In this document: positions 1 through 10,350 of the stretch, in pieces
Layout: each line of letters opens with the position of its first letter
How positions within the stretch are numbered: the first letter of the stretch is position 1
Assembly (NCBI GenBank): GCA_025766275.1
Contig: JAFKAC010000100.1
Span: forward strand, 124,001 to 188,000
From: Lactarius indigo
Lineage: Eukaryota > Basidiomycota > Agaricomycetes > Russulales > Russulaceae
Reading direction: 5' to 3'
DNA length: 64,000 bases
Program-made: the position numbers and the translations under genes
The notes under the pieces: generated by a model
What the model was told of the DNA's origin: nothing
What the model saw: only the letters and a program-made list of their open reading frames with translations
The model's database searches: none

Positions 1-1523
1 TGGCCACGGCGTAGGGGTACCACGGAGGCCGCCGTATGCGCGATCGCCGTTGTTGGGGGGGACGCCTCGGCCCGACCGGATGCGCGCCGAGCGTGCTTGC
101 TTTGCGCCGCCGGCTTTCTCTTCGAGTCGCGCGGCGGCCTCGGCACGAGCGCGGCGAAGGTCACCTCTTCGCTGTCGGATAGCTCCGACTCGTCTGTGGG
201 GTTGCGTGGACCGTCGACGTAGCCCGGGTGATCCTTCGCCTTCGCTGTGGGGTACTCGGCGTCATCGGCTAGACGGATCCAGCCATCGCTGCCCTTCTGG
301 AAGAGCTGCTTGACGGTTGCGTTGTTCAGACCGCCTTGCCGGTTCTTCGTCGCGGGTGGGCTCGGATTGCCGTTTCCGTGTGCACTGGAGGCCCTCGTGC
401 GCCCTCGCGGAACGGCGGCGGAACGCAATCTGTCAACGATCTCCCGGGTGCGTGAGTGCTGCCTCACCAGACGGTCAGAAGACGTGACGAGGAAATGCGG
501 GATCTCTGCATCCTCCGACGGGGTCGACTCGGACACAAACTCGAGGTCGTAATCTTCCTTGTGGATGTCTCCACCGGGTGGCAGAGAGCTGCATCGCGTA
601 TGGGAAGACTCCGTGAGCAGTTCGTCAGAGGTGGGAGGCGATCCGGACGAGTACGATATTGAAGGCGACGACGGAATGCGAGGAATGTGGAATTTGGGTG
701 CGGTGCCTGTCAGCGAGTCGGACTTGTTGCAATTCAGATATGGCGCCAGTAACGTACCAGTGGCCCTGCCGTCATCTTCGGCGTTACCTGTGAATATGGG
801 CGGGGGCTTGGGGGTGGCAGGGAGCGCTTCTGATGCCACCGATTGCTCCGAGTCGGTGAGGTCGATGACCTCCCGCGAAAAGCGAGAGGACTTCTTTCGC
901 GGCGGATCGAGTTCGAGGTCGAGTATGGAGGTGATACTTTCTGCTGGCGGCGGATCCGCGCTTATATCTGGGCGGAAGATCATTGCATCGCGAGGTGCGA
1001 TTCTGTGACCATCCAAGACAGAGGCGGTGTATTCGTTCCAAAGATCTTCTGGGTTTTCGATGGGGGGCGAGTCGGAGAGCAGGAGTGAGACGCGTCGTGC
1101 TAGAAGCGCAATATCACCCGCTTCTGCCGCGTGGTGACCCGGCGTGGTAATCCCAACAGCGCGTTCGAGTTCGTCCACCATGTCCATGACCATCTTTGCA
1201 CCGACCAGTCCCATGTTCAATTCTTGGTCTCCTCGAACTCCGAATTCTTCCGTCACATTGCAACAAAGTAGCCCTCCGTCGCCCTGACAGCTCCCGCAAC
1301 ACACCTTTGCTCCCCGGACGTTTTTGACAAGGCGGAGCAAAAATTCGTGCCAGTAGTGGGAGTTCCGCGCCGCTATTTCATGTCGACGTGGCAGCCTGGA
1401 CCGGTGGGGTTCTCGGTCGATCCAGGATAAAGGGCATGGGGCTAGGCTGAGCGGTGTGTGCCACCAATCATCCGCAATCACCTCCCAGTCTGCATCGTCG
1501 AAAGAAATAGAATCGTCCGGCAT
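1..1523 (-). CDS. Unknown protein, partial (C-terminus outside window)
   Basis: One uninterrupted reading frame of 507 codons runs from an ATG at 1523-1521 to the left edge without a stop, so the 3' end is missing. I do not recognise the family. Visible features: a Trp- and acidic-rich N-terminus; a cysteine cluster at residues 75-88 (CC-x2-C ... CC) that could bind metal; a hydrophobic, helical stretch around residues 105-150; then a long Ser/Pro/acidic low-complexity region and a basic segment near residue 490. Residues 219-225 (VIDLTDS) match a SUMO-interacting motif, hydrophobic core followed by acidic residues. This suggests a nuclear protein, but that is inference. Plus-strand ORFs here are shadows. 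The start is the first ATG of the open frame; an upstream exon cannot be excluded. Confidence 0.72.
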   Translation of the reverse strand, partial: MPDDSISFDDADWEVIADDWWHTPLSLAPCPLSWIDREPHRSRLPRRHEIAARNSHYWHEFLLRLVKNVRGAKVCCGSCQGDGGLLCCNVTEEFGVRGDQELNMGLVGAKMVMDMVDELERAVGITTPGHHAAEAGDIALLARRVSLLLSDSPPIENPEDLWNEYTASVLDGHRIAPRDAMIFRPDISADPPPAESITSILDLELDPPRKKSSRFSREVIDLTDSEQSVASEALPATPKPPPIFTGNAEDDGRATGTLLAPYLNCNKSDSLTGTAPKFHIPRIPSSPSISYSSGSPPTSDELLTESSHTRCSSLPPGGDIHKEDYDLEFVSESTPSEDAEIPHFLVTSSDRLVRQHSRTREIVDRLRSAAVPRGRTRASSAHGNGNPSPPATKNRQGGLNNATVKQLFQKGSDGWIRLADDAEYPTAKAKDHPGYVDGPRNPTDESELSDSEEVTFAALVPRPPRDSKRKPAAQSKHARRASGRAEASPPTTAIAHTAASVVPLRRG

Positions 1524-1938
1524 CAGATGAGATGGGGGGCTGCAGGATGACGGAGAAAGAGAAAGAGTGTCACCCAGTGAGCCCCAAAAGGAAAGGAGGT
1601 GCAGGTGGTGCTCACAAGGTTGGGTCATGCAGCCGAACAGCCGCCACCGGGAAAGGAGACAGTCAGGGCAGACGATGACAACGATGGCGGCGATTATTGT
1701 CGGATGTTTAGGCGTGCATGTGTACGAGGGCAGGTGCCCACGAAGCGGTTACCCACGTTGAGCTGGCCCCGGCTTGACTACTTACAGACCACGCCGCGCG
1801 CTCATTCATCTTAACCGGCCCACGCCGGGCTCACTTTTCACACACTCCAATCAACAGCTTGTGGGTGGGACATTCTCCGATTGGGACCAACGTAAACAAT
1901 AAACAAAATTAAATGAGAAGTAATGAAACAACGAGCTT
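1524..1938. other. Intergenic, 415 bp
   Basis: Lies between the start of the left-edge gene and the stop of the next minus-strand gene. It is AT-richer near 1880-1930. It should hold the promoter of the left gene and the terminator of the right one, but no clear TATA box or other feature was seen. Confidence 0.5.
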
Positions 1939-2937
1939 TTAGATGATTTCCTCGACACAGATGCTGATCTCTTTCGTGACAAAGATTTCGATGACATCGA
2001 TGCCTTCAGTGGGGTCCCTCTCCGGAATCCAATTGTCGACCGAGAACGCCTGCAAGATGGGAGATGTTGGGCGCGAGATGGGGCTCGTGGAGCGCGAAGG
2101 AACAGGTGACGTGGGGTTTAGAGCACGAAGTTGACGACTGACGTTTGAGAACATCGCATGACACGTAGGCGGACTCGTGGGAGGCGGAAAGGCGTTCGAT
2201 GACCGAAGAAGAGGGCTTGTGGGGCAGGACATCGGATATAAATGGTCAGAAGTTGAACAGCCATCGAAGTGGTCATAGAGTGGCCCTGACGCCTGAGAAC
2301 GTGCTTGCTGTTCTTCAGTGTTAGGGGAAGCCATTTGCCAAAAGTGACGGTCTCCAGGTCCCGACAGAGGGCTGAGAGCCGGCGAGATCGGCGACGGGCT
2401 GCTGGGCCGTGAAAAAACTTTCGCAGGGCCATCATTTTGTTGGAGAAGTGACTGCATTGATAGCATGAACGTATTGGGGACTCTGGGTATTGGAGCAACG
2501 GGGGATGGCAGGGCATTTTCTGAGGTTTGAAGCGATTTTGAGTCGTACTCGGACGAAACCAACGAATCCTTATCGAGCGCGTCAGGAAGAGTAAATCTAT
2601 CTTCCATAGGCCGATTGTACGGCTGGGTTCTCGGGGAAAAGACGGGGGAGAGTGGCAGTGGGACGTTTGAAGCAGTGCATGGTGAGGTGTTGAAAAGAGG
2701 GATAAACTTAAGAGCTGAACGCGCCGCGGTGAGAAGAGGGGACTGGGGTCTTTCTATCGAAGAAGCCTCTTGAACGGCTGACGGGATATCACTTTGGGCG
2801 CTGCCCGTGTCAGAGGTGTCACTCTCTTCGTAAGCGGGCTATAAAAATGATGAGTACATGGACGTAAAACGAGAACGCTATGAACTGACGGAGAGGCGTT
2901 TGGAAGGATCATAGCGTTGGGCGTCCATGGCATTCAT
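1939..2937 (-). CDS. Ser/Pro-rich protein of unknown function, 315 aa, two exons
   Basis: Exon 1 is 2937-2890 and exon 2 is 2838-1939, joined over a 51-nt GT-AG intron (donor gtcagt, acceptor ttatag) in phase 0; the intron carries in-frame stops, and both exons are open. The product is dominated by Ser-Pro and Thr-Ser-Pro repeats (for example SRPSSPSPISP, SRSTSPISRPTSP), a pattern typical of disordered phospho-regulated fungal proteins. The last 40 residues are different: hydrophobic and acidic, without SP repeats, and might form a small folded or binding module. No catalytic motif or membrane segment was seen. A TATA-like element sits about 62 nt upstream of the ATG. The family is not recognised. 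Confidence 0.7.
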
Positions 2938-2998
2938 TCCGGAGTTACTGTATACTTAAGAGCAGGGGTGTGTGGGGACATAGCATAGAAGGTGGGGC

Positions 2999-3004
2999 TT
3001 ATAT
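2999..3004 (-). promoter_or_regulatory. TATA-like element
   Basis: On the minus strand the sequence reads catataag, 62-67 nt upstream of the ATG of the Ser/Pro-rich gene. Position and sequence fit a TATA box; this is inference only. Confidence 0.35.
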
Positions 3005-3009
3005 GAAGC

Positions 3010-3843
3010 CTGGATTCGTGTTGTGGTTGCTGAACGGAGCTCCAACCATGCCATAGCTAGCCACAGACACGGTCGAGGAAAAGCACGCTGCGGTTGCTTT
3101 GTGTCGTGAGGGCCGGATGTGATCTATGAAGAAAAGGCCATACAGAGTAGTTCGAATGCCGCTAATAGAGTGGCATCCGGCTGTGATATAAGGCGAAGAG
3201 ATGTAGGGATAGCCAGCAGCCCGAGATCAACGCCACGCGACGATCGAGACATGCCAAAAGAGGTGAGTAAACACGGTGTGGTATGACCATCTGAGCTGAC
3301 ACAGCGTGCGGACATCTCGCATACAGTGCACAAATAGCGATAGGGACGATGATAGAATCTCTGTCATGAGCGATAGTCCACAAAGCGGCCCCGGAGATAG
3401 TGAAGATGCGGTCATCCTGACTGCGCGTCGTGTGAGGATTATTCGCTGTTGCCAGGGGAAACAAACCACACTCCCTTCGGTGCGTCTGAAGTTCACAGTT
3501 ATGCATCACGCGCAGCTGACGATAGGTACTAGCGCACGATGTGGAAAGTTCAAACGGACGAACGTTGAGCCCTTTTTGAACTGGCCGAAGCTAGCGACCG
3601 TACCGAGCGTTACTAGTTTCTTTTTTTTGCACACTTTTGCCTGGCTGTAGGTCTCTGGTAAAATTATGGCTTCTTGTTCGTTCCCTGAATAGAAGGTGTC
3701 CATTGGGTTTACCAAGGGCGGTTCCCGAGTCCGACTCTGGAGACTGTCTGGAGGATATAGGGTGTTGACGGTTCATCGGCCCGATATCCGAATAGGCTTA
3801 TACGGCGCTTATGGTTACTGTAGTACTGAACTCATCACATTCA
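3010..3843. other. Intergenic, divergent promoter region
   Basis: About 830 bp between the divergent Ser/Pro-rich gene and LYR gene. Overlapping ORFs on both strands at 3160-3650 mirror each other and show neither a recognisable family nor a splice pattern, so they are left out. A T8 tract is near 3620. Confidence 0.5.
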
Positions 3844-4445
3844 ATGGGTCTTGCGACCCCTCGTCACAGGCTGCCTCCTTCTTTTACAAGCCTCTACCGT
3901 CTATTGTTGCGTACATCTTCTGTGGCTGTTCTACACCACAAGGCAGCGACTCGCTATGTCAGAACCCTCTGGAAACCCACTTTCCGCGAAGCTGGAACGG
4001 TCATTCTCAGACTTCAAAATCCAACACTGGCAACTGCGGAGAAGGCTCAACTCGAAAAGTGGTTGTGCCTATGGGAGTCAAGCGGTGTGTACCCAAGAAG
4101 TTCGCGCATTGAGTTGATCGTCAGACTCGTTTAGTGGACAGGACGCTTTCGTTCCTTTCCACATCTGCCCAATCCCGGGGTCTGGCACATAAACTCACAC
4201 GTAATCTCGCTTTTCTAAATTTTGGCTTTCATCAATATCAAGAAAGCGTCCGTTTCGGCTCCAAACTACCATGGAACCCGCAGCAGCAAGAATATAAACC
4301 TGCTCGCCAGCCGCGTCCCTCCCAGATAGAAGTCGAAAAATTCGATAGTCAATGTTGGGGGGCGTTGGAAGAGACCGCGAGGATGGCCGAAGGAAAAAGT
4401 AGACTCTCGCTTGGCAAAATAGCGTTCCGTCGGCGAGGGGCCTAG
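3844..4445 (+). CDS. LYR-motif (Complex1_LYR superfamily) protein, 183 aa
   Basis: Exons 3844-4084 and 4135-4445, joined over a 50-nt intron (donor gtgtgt, acceptor gtttag) in phase 1. Residues 15-23 read TSLYRLLLR, the L-Y-R signature of the Complex1_LYR superfamily; members are small, mostly mitochondrial proteins that bind acyl carrier protein or Fe-S/assembly factors and help mature respiratory complexes. The LYR is followed by a basic helical segment (VRTLWKPTFREA) as is usual in the family. The C-terminal half is a family-unspecific extension rich in Gln, Pro and Lys. Which LYR subfamily it belongs to cannot be told. The start was taken at the ATG 14 codons before the motif; an in-frame ATG at 3811 would add 11 residues. 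Confidence 0.7.
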
Positions 4446-4752
4446 TGCTTGTGGTTTGTGGTCAATCGCTTAAACGCTTTTCAAATATGATACCCATCAG
4501 CTTTGTTGAAGGACAGGAATCAATTGAAACTGCGCTTTTCTCTCGTGCCCTTCTCTTCCACGACCGCTCGCAGTCTATTTGGTGTACCACACCAACAAGC
4601 CGTCCACAAATACTGGGGTTATCACGATGCGACATGCTAGTCAATTGTGGTTTTGGAGCTCTTATATATATCTTTTGTTGCAGCTCACCTCGTTCTGTAT
4701 TCGAAAACGATCCAGATACTCTATTTGCATCCGCTTCTCGGCGCATTCTACT
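4446..4752. other. Intergenic, 307 bp
   Basis: Spacer between the LYR gene and the following plus-strand gene. Three open frames overlap here, but none shows a family match or clean splice junction. A TATA-like run (tatatatat) lies at about 4663-4671, roughly 85 nt before the next start. Confidence 0.4.
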
Positions 4753-5870
4753 ATGTCTCTGGCTGTCCCAGGTTCCCTTCTTGTCCCACCCGCCGTCAAT
4801 GCGCGTCGCCGCCTCCACCGCCGTTCCAGCTGTTCGTCGATACCGCGCTCAGTAAGCGCTTGCAGCTCTGTCTGGGCCTTTGACTTGAGCAGCGAAGATT
4901 TACGTGTTCCAGCGGACCCCGGAGAGGTGGAAATGTACATGGCTCCTCTGTTCCGCGGACTCGAGGGACTCCGAGAGGCGCATGACGAACCTTCAGAGCC
5001 GGCGTCTGTGGCCCATCCCGACGGTGTCAATTATGGAGCAAAGTCATCTCACTACGACGACAGTCGCTCAGAAAACCTTTCGAACTATCAATTTGACATC
5101 GCTGGCCAGGACCATGAGAGCTCAGAGCAACCAAGCACTTCCGAGGCCGCCCCCTCCCGGGAGCGGTCTCCAGCACCCTTTCAACGAGACCCGCCAGTCA
5201 TACCAAAGCAACCACGGTCGGATCATCTAGCCCGAGAGCAACCTCTTCCCGTGCAGACTCCACCTGTACCTGCATTTCCTCGACCTCTTCTGCTCGTGGA
5301 AGCGGTCAGACAAGACCCTCCGATCACTGGCACCCGACCACTCCGGATCGACCGTTCGAAGAAGCGTCAAGAGCTAGGCGCCGGCGGCCCTCAACGGGCG
5401 CCACGAACGGATGCCCCTTATGTGCGCCCACCTGCGCGGTCCATCCACAGAGCCGCTACGCAAGTCAACCTACGCGAAGCCTATAGGCGAGCTGGCCCGA
5501 ATTCAGCAGACAGAGTAGGTCAAGCTAGGCTTATTCCTGTCGCTCGGCCTCCTCCCCTCGGACCGCTTCCCGAAATCCCCGATTCAAGTGTGAACAAGGT
5601 ATTTACAGACATCCACTGCTTGTCATGTCCGCTTACCGAATACCCTGCGTACCACAGGTAGTCCCCGTTGCCACTCTATTTCCAACTGGCCTCATTCCAC
5701 TGGAACATGCAAAAGATAAATTCAGACATGCTCATTGTCTGGATCGACTGCCGCCTCCGACACAGAACCACTCAGAGATCACCAACCCCCCGACGCCATC
5801 TTCTGGCAATCGCAGCCCGCGTACACTTGGCTGGTCATTCAGTCGTGCATTTAGGAAGCAGAAAGCCTGA
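4753..5870 (+). CDS. Proline-rich protein of unknown function, 352 aa
   Basis: Exons 4753-5598 and 5658-5870, joined over a 59-nt intron (gtattt...ccacag) in phase 0. The product is rich in Pro, Arg and Ser with several PPVPxFPRP- and PPPLGPLP-like tracts that resemble SH3 or WW ligands, so it is probably a largely disordered adaptor; no enzyme motif or membrane helix is visible. The last exon ends in a basic tail (SRAFRKQKA). The start is uncertain: the frame is open upstream to 4579, and alternative frames overlap at 4647-4883, so an extra 5' exon is possible. Family not recognised. Confidence 0.5.
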
Positions 5871-6177
5871 GAGTGAAACAATCGAAGAATTTAGCGCGCT
5901 ATTTCACAATAACAATATGTCCAGTATGTATACCACCCAAGCAGATTGACTCTTGGCCAAATGTAGCTCCATTCATGTATTCACAATGTTTACATCTCGC
6001 CGTATGTGTATTACTATGTCGTTCACCTTATGGAATAATTTCAAGGTCTATGCGAAATGTAGATGAAAGCGACCGTGACCCTTCGCTTCTGGCAAACATC
6101 TTGGTGAACATGAATGTAGATTTTGCTTGTTTAAAAAACGGAATGTGAGTTTTTTAACAATTATATAATCACGTTGA
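5871..6177. other. Intergenic spacer, left of the MITE-like element
   Basis: AT-rich, no convincing ORF. It ends with the heptamer ACGTTGA at 6171-6177, which recurs to the right of the element at 6598-6604. Confidence 0.4.
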
Positions 6178-6597
6178 GCGGATAACCGCGATATTGTGTT
6201 GCCGCAAGCCAATGCAGGCCAATACAAGTTGGTAGCTTGGTTTCAACTTGCGCCGTCAAGCTGACACCGGTGTAACTTGCAAGTTCGGGGCTTCTGGGCT
6301 GCTGTTTCTGCAGCCAATGCAAACAATGCAAACAATGCAAATTTTTACTTCTCATGGTAAAACTTCTCACGGCAAACACGACAAACATCATCACGTGCAT
6401 TGATAGTTATCAGGCAGGTATTTAATTACTATTAAGGATAGATATGTCCCCATACGGGTTTAAGCGATGACTTCCAAGTCGCACTGGTGTGTAACTGGCG
6501 GTGCAAGTTACTACAAGTCCATAATTTCCAAGTCAAATTTAAGTCACACCGGTGTCAACTTGAACTTACGACAACACTACCGCGATGTGGGCTCCCA
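6178..6597. mobile_element. MITE-like non-autonomous DNA element, about 420 bp
   Basis: Imperfect terminal inverted repeats: 6187-6208 (starting CGCGATATTGTGTTG) and, on the other strand, 6584-6565 (CGCGGTAGTGTTGTCG), about 75% identical. Both ends are flanked by ACGTTGA (6171-6177 and 6598-6604), a possible 7-8 bp target-site duplication. Inside are two copies of the palindrome ACACCGGTGT (6264-6273, 6546-6555) followed by AACTTG-like sequence, a third degenerate copy near 6482, and a tandem array of the 9-mer caatgcaaa around 6314-6341. There is no coding capacity. The superfamily is not assigned; hAT is possible from the flank length. Confidence 0.45.
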
Positions 6598-6604
6598 ACG
6601 TTGA

Positions 6605-7062
6605 TGTATCTATCAATCTATCATCTCAGTACGGGCTCCTGATGTTGTCCAACCTGGGCCTGGCCGCACACTGAGACTATCTGGTTATCCACTGATTCTT
6701 ATGCTTGCTCCCACGTTGGGGCTATGTGGCCCGAATATGACAATCCATTGATTGGAACTACATGGCAGCCATGAGACCCTGCGGTTGCAGAGTAGTGGGG
6801 GCGGGTGCAATGTGATTCCATAGTGCAATCATGACAGTAGGTTTTTTCCCAGGTCTTGTCATGAATGCTTATCAGACACACTAATGCTGTTCCGCGTCCC
6901 TGAGGACGTACAACGCCCAAAGCTCAAGGCAGTGTACCAAAATTCTCCATGGAGTATCCATCGACTTTGAAAAAGACAAACTGGGCACTAGAGTACCCAG
7001 GTAAATATCATATAAGCACTTTGACGTGCTGCTGGCCTGTCTATCCTACTTCTCCCACTCCT
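6605..7062. other. Intergenic, upstream of the GPCR
   Basis: Short ORFs at 6699-6920 (-) and 6949-7062 (+) have no family signature. The ATG at 6949 is in frame with the GPCR start but adds residues unlike the family, so it was not used. Confidence 0.4.
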
Positions 7063-8720
7063 ATGTCGGCTCCCAACTGTACGGTACAGCCTGAGTTGCC
7101 GTTTGGCAACCGCGTTGGGCTTCTCGTTCTCTCTGAGATCTCTGTCGTTTCAGCTTGTGCAGTCACCACCCTTTTGGCTTATATCACGGTACCTTCCCCA
7201 CGCGTCTGGTTTCACAACAAATCTTGACTTGACTCCTGGCCAACAGTACAGCACAATCAGCATCCGCTCGGGCTCGACGCGTAGATGGAGAATAGAATCC
7301 CCGGTCCACCTTTTTCTTCTCAACCAGTTATTCTGTGACCTAATTCAGGCTCTTGGTAAGCAATGCTCTGTTTTAGGAGAAAATGTCTCTAATGGGTCAC
7401 AGGCGGGCTGATGAACACGAAGTGGGCGTTTGATGGTGTGAGTGACTATACCCCACACACACGCACGTATACACTGACGTCCCAAACCCAGGCAGTGTAC
7501 GGGGGATCATTCTGTGCAGTACAAGGTAAGTAATCCAACGGTGGCATCTCGGCGCACAAACACCTACAAAAATAGGCCTCATCAAACAAGTCGGTGATGT
7601 GGGAACCGCTCTCTCGTGAGTGACTGCGCAGTAGACAATTCTTCTGAACTGACATTCAGCGTTACATCAGGGCCGGGGTAAGCACACTTGACCCGAGTCC
7701 ATTCTTTTGGAATGTCAACATGCGAGCATATAGAACGTTGCCATATACACGTTCAGCACCCTCATATTTCGGTTGAAACCCGATGCCAATGTATTTCGCG
7801 CTTCACTTATAGTGGCTGGCATATGGATCACAATCATCCTTGATGTATCCATCAATGTTGGTATTAATGGAGCTTCACGCTTTTACCAGCCAACTGGACT
7901 TTGTGAGTTCCTTCTCCAAATCCGCAGAGGCGGGGAATGACGGTTTTTAAGGGTGCTTTATAGCGGATGAGTTTCGAGTCCAGAGGACAGTTGCCGATTT
8001 CATGTGGATGTGGATCTCAGCCTTCTCGAGCTTGCTGGCCTATCTAGCCGTCTTTCTCGTACTGAAGGGCTTTGTTACGGTGGAGGGTTGGCGGGTTCGG
8101 TGGACATATGGACAAGAATCTCCGGTCATTCCCCGATCTCACACCCTGGCCTACAAAATGCTAGCGTGAGGATCACACGTAGAACTCTGGCTATTGCAAT
8201 TGCTGATACCCTCCCTCTCAGTTATCCAATTATTTACATCATCACGGTAAGATTTCCGGTTTATCTTTTCGAGTTACTCACTTCGGCCTTTCAGATCCTC
8301 CCTTTGGCTGCCGCACGCTACAGCCAGTTTGCCGGGCATAAACCACGTACCGGTGTCACTATATTCGCAGATGGACTCTATCTGGCATCCGGCTTTCTCA
8401 ACGTCCTTTTGTACGCGTATACGCGCCCCTTTCTACTGCCCCACAACAGCGACAGTTCAGACAATCGGACAGTCTCAATTCATTCCGAATTCGCGCAGAG
8501 CCGAAGCGATCTCCCTGGATCCGCAATCATTGGCAATACCCACGTTGTCGACAGAAATCCTTCACCTATTGAGCTCAAGTTGGCTGATCCAGCATACGAC
8601 AATGACACTCCAGAAATGGCACACCACCAGCCCGGAACTCTTCCGATAACAACACGCGCTGGCCATCCGGGGGAGACAATGGTTCGAAGGGGACTCCCCA
8701 CTATATTCGACGACATATAA
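7063..8720 (+). CDS. Seven-transmembrane GPCR, Git3/cAMP-receptor-like, 390 aa, ten exons
   Basis: Exons: 7063-7188, 7247-7355, 7403-7437, 7492-7525, 7576-7615, 7671-7677, 7734-7902, 7964-8165, 8222-8246, 8295-8720; the sum is 1173 nt, exactly 391 codons. Successive hydrophobic helices fit a 7TM receptor: TM1 GLLVLSEISVVSACAVTTLL, TM2 HLFLLNQLFCDLIQALGG, the family segment QGLIKQVGDVGTAL leading into TM3, TM4 around GIWITIIL, TM5 ISAFSSLLAYLAVFLVL, TM6 YPIIYII, TM7 DGLYLASGFLNVLLYAYTRP. Fungal receptors of this type sense nutrients and signal through G-alpha to adenylyl cyclase at the plasma membrane. The roughly 100-residue Ser-rich tail would be cytoplasmic. Odd points: exon 6 is only 7 nt, and the Cys-Trp-rich stretch usual after the PTG motif before TM5 is absent (PTG-LSDEF here). 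Confidence 0.82.
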
Positions 8721-8937
8721 CCCGGACTCATGTTTTGTTACTGGTGCTACTGTGTGTTGTGTGTGTTTACCTTCAAATCTACTATACCTTTTCTTTTTTT
8801 TTTTTGTTGGAAAGCGCTTTTATTTTCAATAGGTGGTCATTTGTCTGGACTAATTACTAGGAAATAAAGGGTAAATCTGGGGTCCGGGGTATCTACTACT
8901 ATTCTGTGGTCACTTGAGTCTTTTCGCTTTGAGAAAC

Positions 8938-9798
8938 ATGGGCGGAAGTCAGTCAACACCCAAGATTACAGCACAAGATCGTGCACTTCTTGAGTAAGCT
9001 CTCCACTCACTTTCATTTCACGCCGCCCGTTCATTTAATCCAAGCGTGAAGCTTCGACGCGACAAACTTACGCCCATCGGGGAACTTCTTCCCGATTTCT
9101 CAGATTCACATCACTCTGGATGGTGAACATGAAATTGCCAAGCAGCAGCTACCTGCGCGTCACAAAGACCGAGCTCTCATCGCTCTTAGGAGGCGTAAGT
9201 ACTGCTTTCGAAAACAAATGACCAGCTAGAAATCTTGGAGCAACTGGTTTGCACTTCGACTCTAGGCTTCCAACCCGCTTACTACCTGCCAGTTGCACAA
9301 GTCTCCACAATCGAGTTCTCGCTCGTGGAAGTCTCAGTATTACATGGCCTCAAACAGGGTAACGCAGTTCTCAAAGAAACCCACAAGGAGCTAAATGTGG
9401 AGTGTCGAGAGATTGCTTGAGGGAACCGCGGAAGCGAGAAAATACCAAAGGGTGAGTCGTTCTCGTCCCGCTTTTAGTTTTGTTATTTTGAAGGCGTTGA
9501 TCATCATATCAGGAAATCGACCACTGCTCATGAACAGCCTATCCTTAGACGAGAACGCGGTCAAGCAGAGTTGAAGGGACTACAGCAGGAAACTGTGAGC
9601 TCACTTTCTCATAGAAGAATCGCTTGCATCGCTCCGAGTCATCACAACCTCGTGATTAGTTGCATACTCAGCGCAACGAAGAAACACCGCTCTCGCTCCT
9701 GTCTTACCTTGCCACTCGCATCGCTGACTCAGCTATAAGAAGAAATCCAACAGCCTCAAGAAGAGACGCGAACCGAGCGAGTCACGGTCCCTGCTTGA
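8938..9798 (+). pseudogene. VPS20: Degenerate VPS20/CHMP6 (ESCRT-III) gene
   Basis: Pieces of Vps20 occur in correct order but in shifting frames: MGGSQSTPKITAQDRALL at 8938 with a normal first intron, VKLRRDKL, then GEHEIAKQ and HKDRALIALRRRKY, NDQLEILEQL, VSTIEFSLVEVSVLHGLKQG, ERLLEGTAEARKYQR, MNSLSLDE, AELKGLQQET, and the C-terminus EEIQQPQEETRTERV ending at 9798. Damage: the segment after the second exon is lost and no donor remains (about 9070-9100), a splice acceptor before 9301 reads caa instead of cag, two nucleotides are missing near 9402 giving a frameshift and TGA at 9418, and frames shift again in 9513-9590. Vps20 recruits Snf7 in multivesicular-body formation. A functional copy should exist elsewhere. 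Assembly error is possible but would need several independent errors. Confidence 0.8.
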
Positions 9799-10350
9799 CA
9801 ACCGGGTAAGGATTGATCCCAGGTATCTTCAACGCATACAGAACATATCATAGATGAGTGACTGTACCTAGAGCTGGAATCGACGTGGAGCAAAGAAATA
9901 TATACCCGCTAGATTCTCCAAAACGTAATTTCCTCTCTTTAACAGGCACCGCAGCGGTAGCCCGTGTTGGCCTCTTCAAATTGAGGTAATTTCCAACTCT
10001 ACCTGTTCCGAATCCTCCCGTGGTTATGTCAAGGGCACTCTCCGCACAAAGGTTGACTCTAAACCAGTTCGCTTCATCGCCGCTTTTCTTCTCTACAGTG
10101 TGTTTGCTGCGTGGACAATGCTCAGACAAGCCAAGGACGCAACTTCAGAAACTTTGACCGGTTTGATCGGGCGATCTGTCCCATCTTTGCGCGGGAGTTT
10201 TTCAAGTGTATCAAGAACACTTTCACCTCCTACCAATTTGCCGAAAACCGTGTCTCTTGTCGAGGTGTGGCGCCGGCTCGAAAGTTATATAGAACTATGA
10301 TCCGTGGAGAATTAGTATGGCGGGACCTTCGCATGAAAAGCCGACACAAA
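9799..10350. other. Unassigned stretch between two pseudogenes
   Basis: Plus-strand frames between 9941 and 10300 look partly protein-like (for example FIAAFLLYSVFAAWTML and NFRNFDRFDRAICPIF in different frames), with possible splice sites (gtaatt at 9990). No family was recognised and no consistent gene model could be built; probably another relic. Confidence 0.3.

Noticed and set aside
559..1008. Plus-strand ORF of 149 codons, Ser/Gly-rich
   Set aside because: It is the antisense shadow of the much longer minus-strand frame 1523-1 and has no family match.
3162..3650. Overlapping ORFs on both strands
   Set aside because: They mirror one another, lack known motifs and have no splice pattern.
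6949..7062. Longer start for the GPCR
   Set aside because: The added residues are unlike the family and the ATG at 7063 directly precedes a typical short N-terminus.
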